Below are positions 23,244-23,702 of a stretch of DNA of 23,702 nt, piece after piece. The position numbers and the translations under genes were made by a program. The stretch is from the NCBI GenBank assembly GCA_904501835.1, contig CAJGBW010000025.1, positions 1-23,702 of the forward strand, read 5' to 3'. This stretch comes from an uncultured Bacteroidales bacterium (GTDB taxonomy: Bacteria > Bacteroidota > Bacteroidia > Bacteroidales > UBA932). Position 1 is the stretch's first letter. Each line of letters begins with the position of its first letter. The notes under the pieces are model-generated. The model was not told where the DNA came from and did not search any database. It saw only the letters and a program-made list of their open reading frames with translations.

Positions 23244-23702
23244 TGTCAACACAACAAATGACAAGACATTCCCCCTTTAGAGGAGCAAATCTAAACGAGG
23301 AAACAAAAGCATTCCTTGAGAACCACCGTTGCGTTGCTGACGAGATAAAACGCGATGTAGAAAAATGGGAACAAAGCAGTTCTACTGAGGCGCGCCGTGC
23401 GGCAGTAATCCATTTTGCAGAAGAGTCCTCCCTTATTGAAGGGATCAAGTCTGCAGACACAAATACTGCATTGTCTTCCCTTAGTACGACAAGGGAACAA
23501 TATGAATCATTATCATCGGTTGTTGAGAATAAAGACGAGGCTGTAAATCTAAATTATTTCGAGACTCGGGCAGCACAACTATTTCAAGAAAAAGAGTCAA
23601 AACTTTTTGACAGTGATGCAGAAGCGCTTCATTATAGTCTGTATAAATCTCTTTCTGATAACCTCAACAAACGACAAGTCGCATACGAACAAAAGCTGAT
23701 AG
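23243..23702 (+). CDS. Unknown protein coupled to the RavA-like gene (5' part, runs off the right edge)
   Basis: An open frame of 153 codons without a stop begins at ATG 23243, sharing one base with the RavA stop (TAATG). The protein starts MSTQQMTRHSPFRGANL and continues hydrophilic and helical, with Glu/Lys/Ser-rich coiled-coil-like stretches (SSLSTTREQYESLSSVVENK, then LFQEKESKLFDSDAEAL). There is no signal peptide or membrane segment and no motif I recognise. In E. coli and many MoxR loci the next gene encodes a von Willebrand factor A protein (ViaA-like) whose VWA domain is C-terminal, so the visible part could be the helical N-terminal region of such a protein. That is inference from position only. 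GC content is somewhat higher than in the 3' end of the RavA gene. Confidence 0.75.
   Translation, partial: MSTQQMTRHSPFRGANLNEETKAFLENHRCVADEIKRDVEKWEQSSSTEARRAAVIHFAEESSLIEGIKSADTNTALSSLSTTREQYESLSSVVENKDEAVNLNYFETRAAQLFQEKESKLFDSDAEALHYSLYKSLSDNLNKRQVAYEQKLI

Overview
The window is chromosomal DNA from a member of the Bacteroidales (Bacteroidota). Three things point there: promoters of the TTTG-N18-20-TAnnTTTG type that this phylum uses (clear ones before rplU, rpsU, tRNA-Ser and the ATPase gene at 20129); a complete type V (FimA/Mfa1-like) pilus operon; and families common in gut or oral Bacteroidales (DUF3575, DUF3868, DUF5009). Genus cannot be fixed from the sequence alone.

Layout. (1) 1-1395, minus strand: translation genes rplU-rpmA, then the 5' part of serS, with a hairpin terminator between rpmA and serS. 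(2) 1396-2883: a winged-helix AAA ATPase gene diverges from rpsU. The rpsU gene carries a 12-base perfect Shine-Dalgarno, which is remarkable in a phylum that rarely uses one, and ends at a strong terminator. (3) 2908-4657, plus strand: a secreted endonuclease/exonuclease/phosphatase protein overlapping an S24/S26 signal-peptidase-like protein. (4) 7318-4661, minus strand: a Ca/Na exchanger and a Na/phosphate transporter with a PhoU tail. (5) 18294-7346, minus strand: a seven-gene pilus operon in the order DUF3575 barrel, DUF3868/OmpA/TPR protein, major fimbrillin, FimB/Mfa2 anchor, and three large accessory or tip lipoproteins, one ending in a C-type-lectin-like (FISUMP-type) domain. Upstream of it lie a run of nine G and an 11-bp tandem repeat. 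(6) 19564-18464, minus strand: a DUF5009 multi-pass membrane protein.

(7) 19565-20128 is a repeat-rich intergenic stretch around tRNA-Ser(GCT). It holds two hairpin repeats containing DnaA-box-like CTATCCACA, a 13-bp copy of the tRNA 3' end, a multi-stem folded segment, the tRNA terminator and two divergent promoters. (8) 20129-23702, plus strand, is visibly more AT-rich in places: a second winged-helix AAA ATPase, a RavA-like MoxR AAA+ ATPase with a long helical C-terminal extension, and the start of a third gene overlapping RavA by one base (TAATG). This looks like an accessory, possibly defence-related, MoxR cassette under a promoter with a perfect 9-bp inverted repeat around its -33 element. 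It is the best candidate here for an undescribed system; the third gene runs off the window and would decide the matter.

No stretch over 300 bases lacks a gene. The longest gaps are 19565-19838 and 19926-20128, and both are described in the entries.
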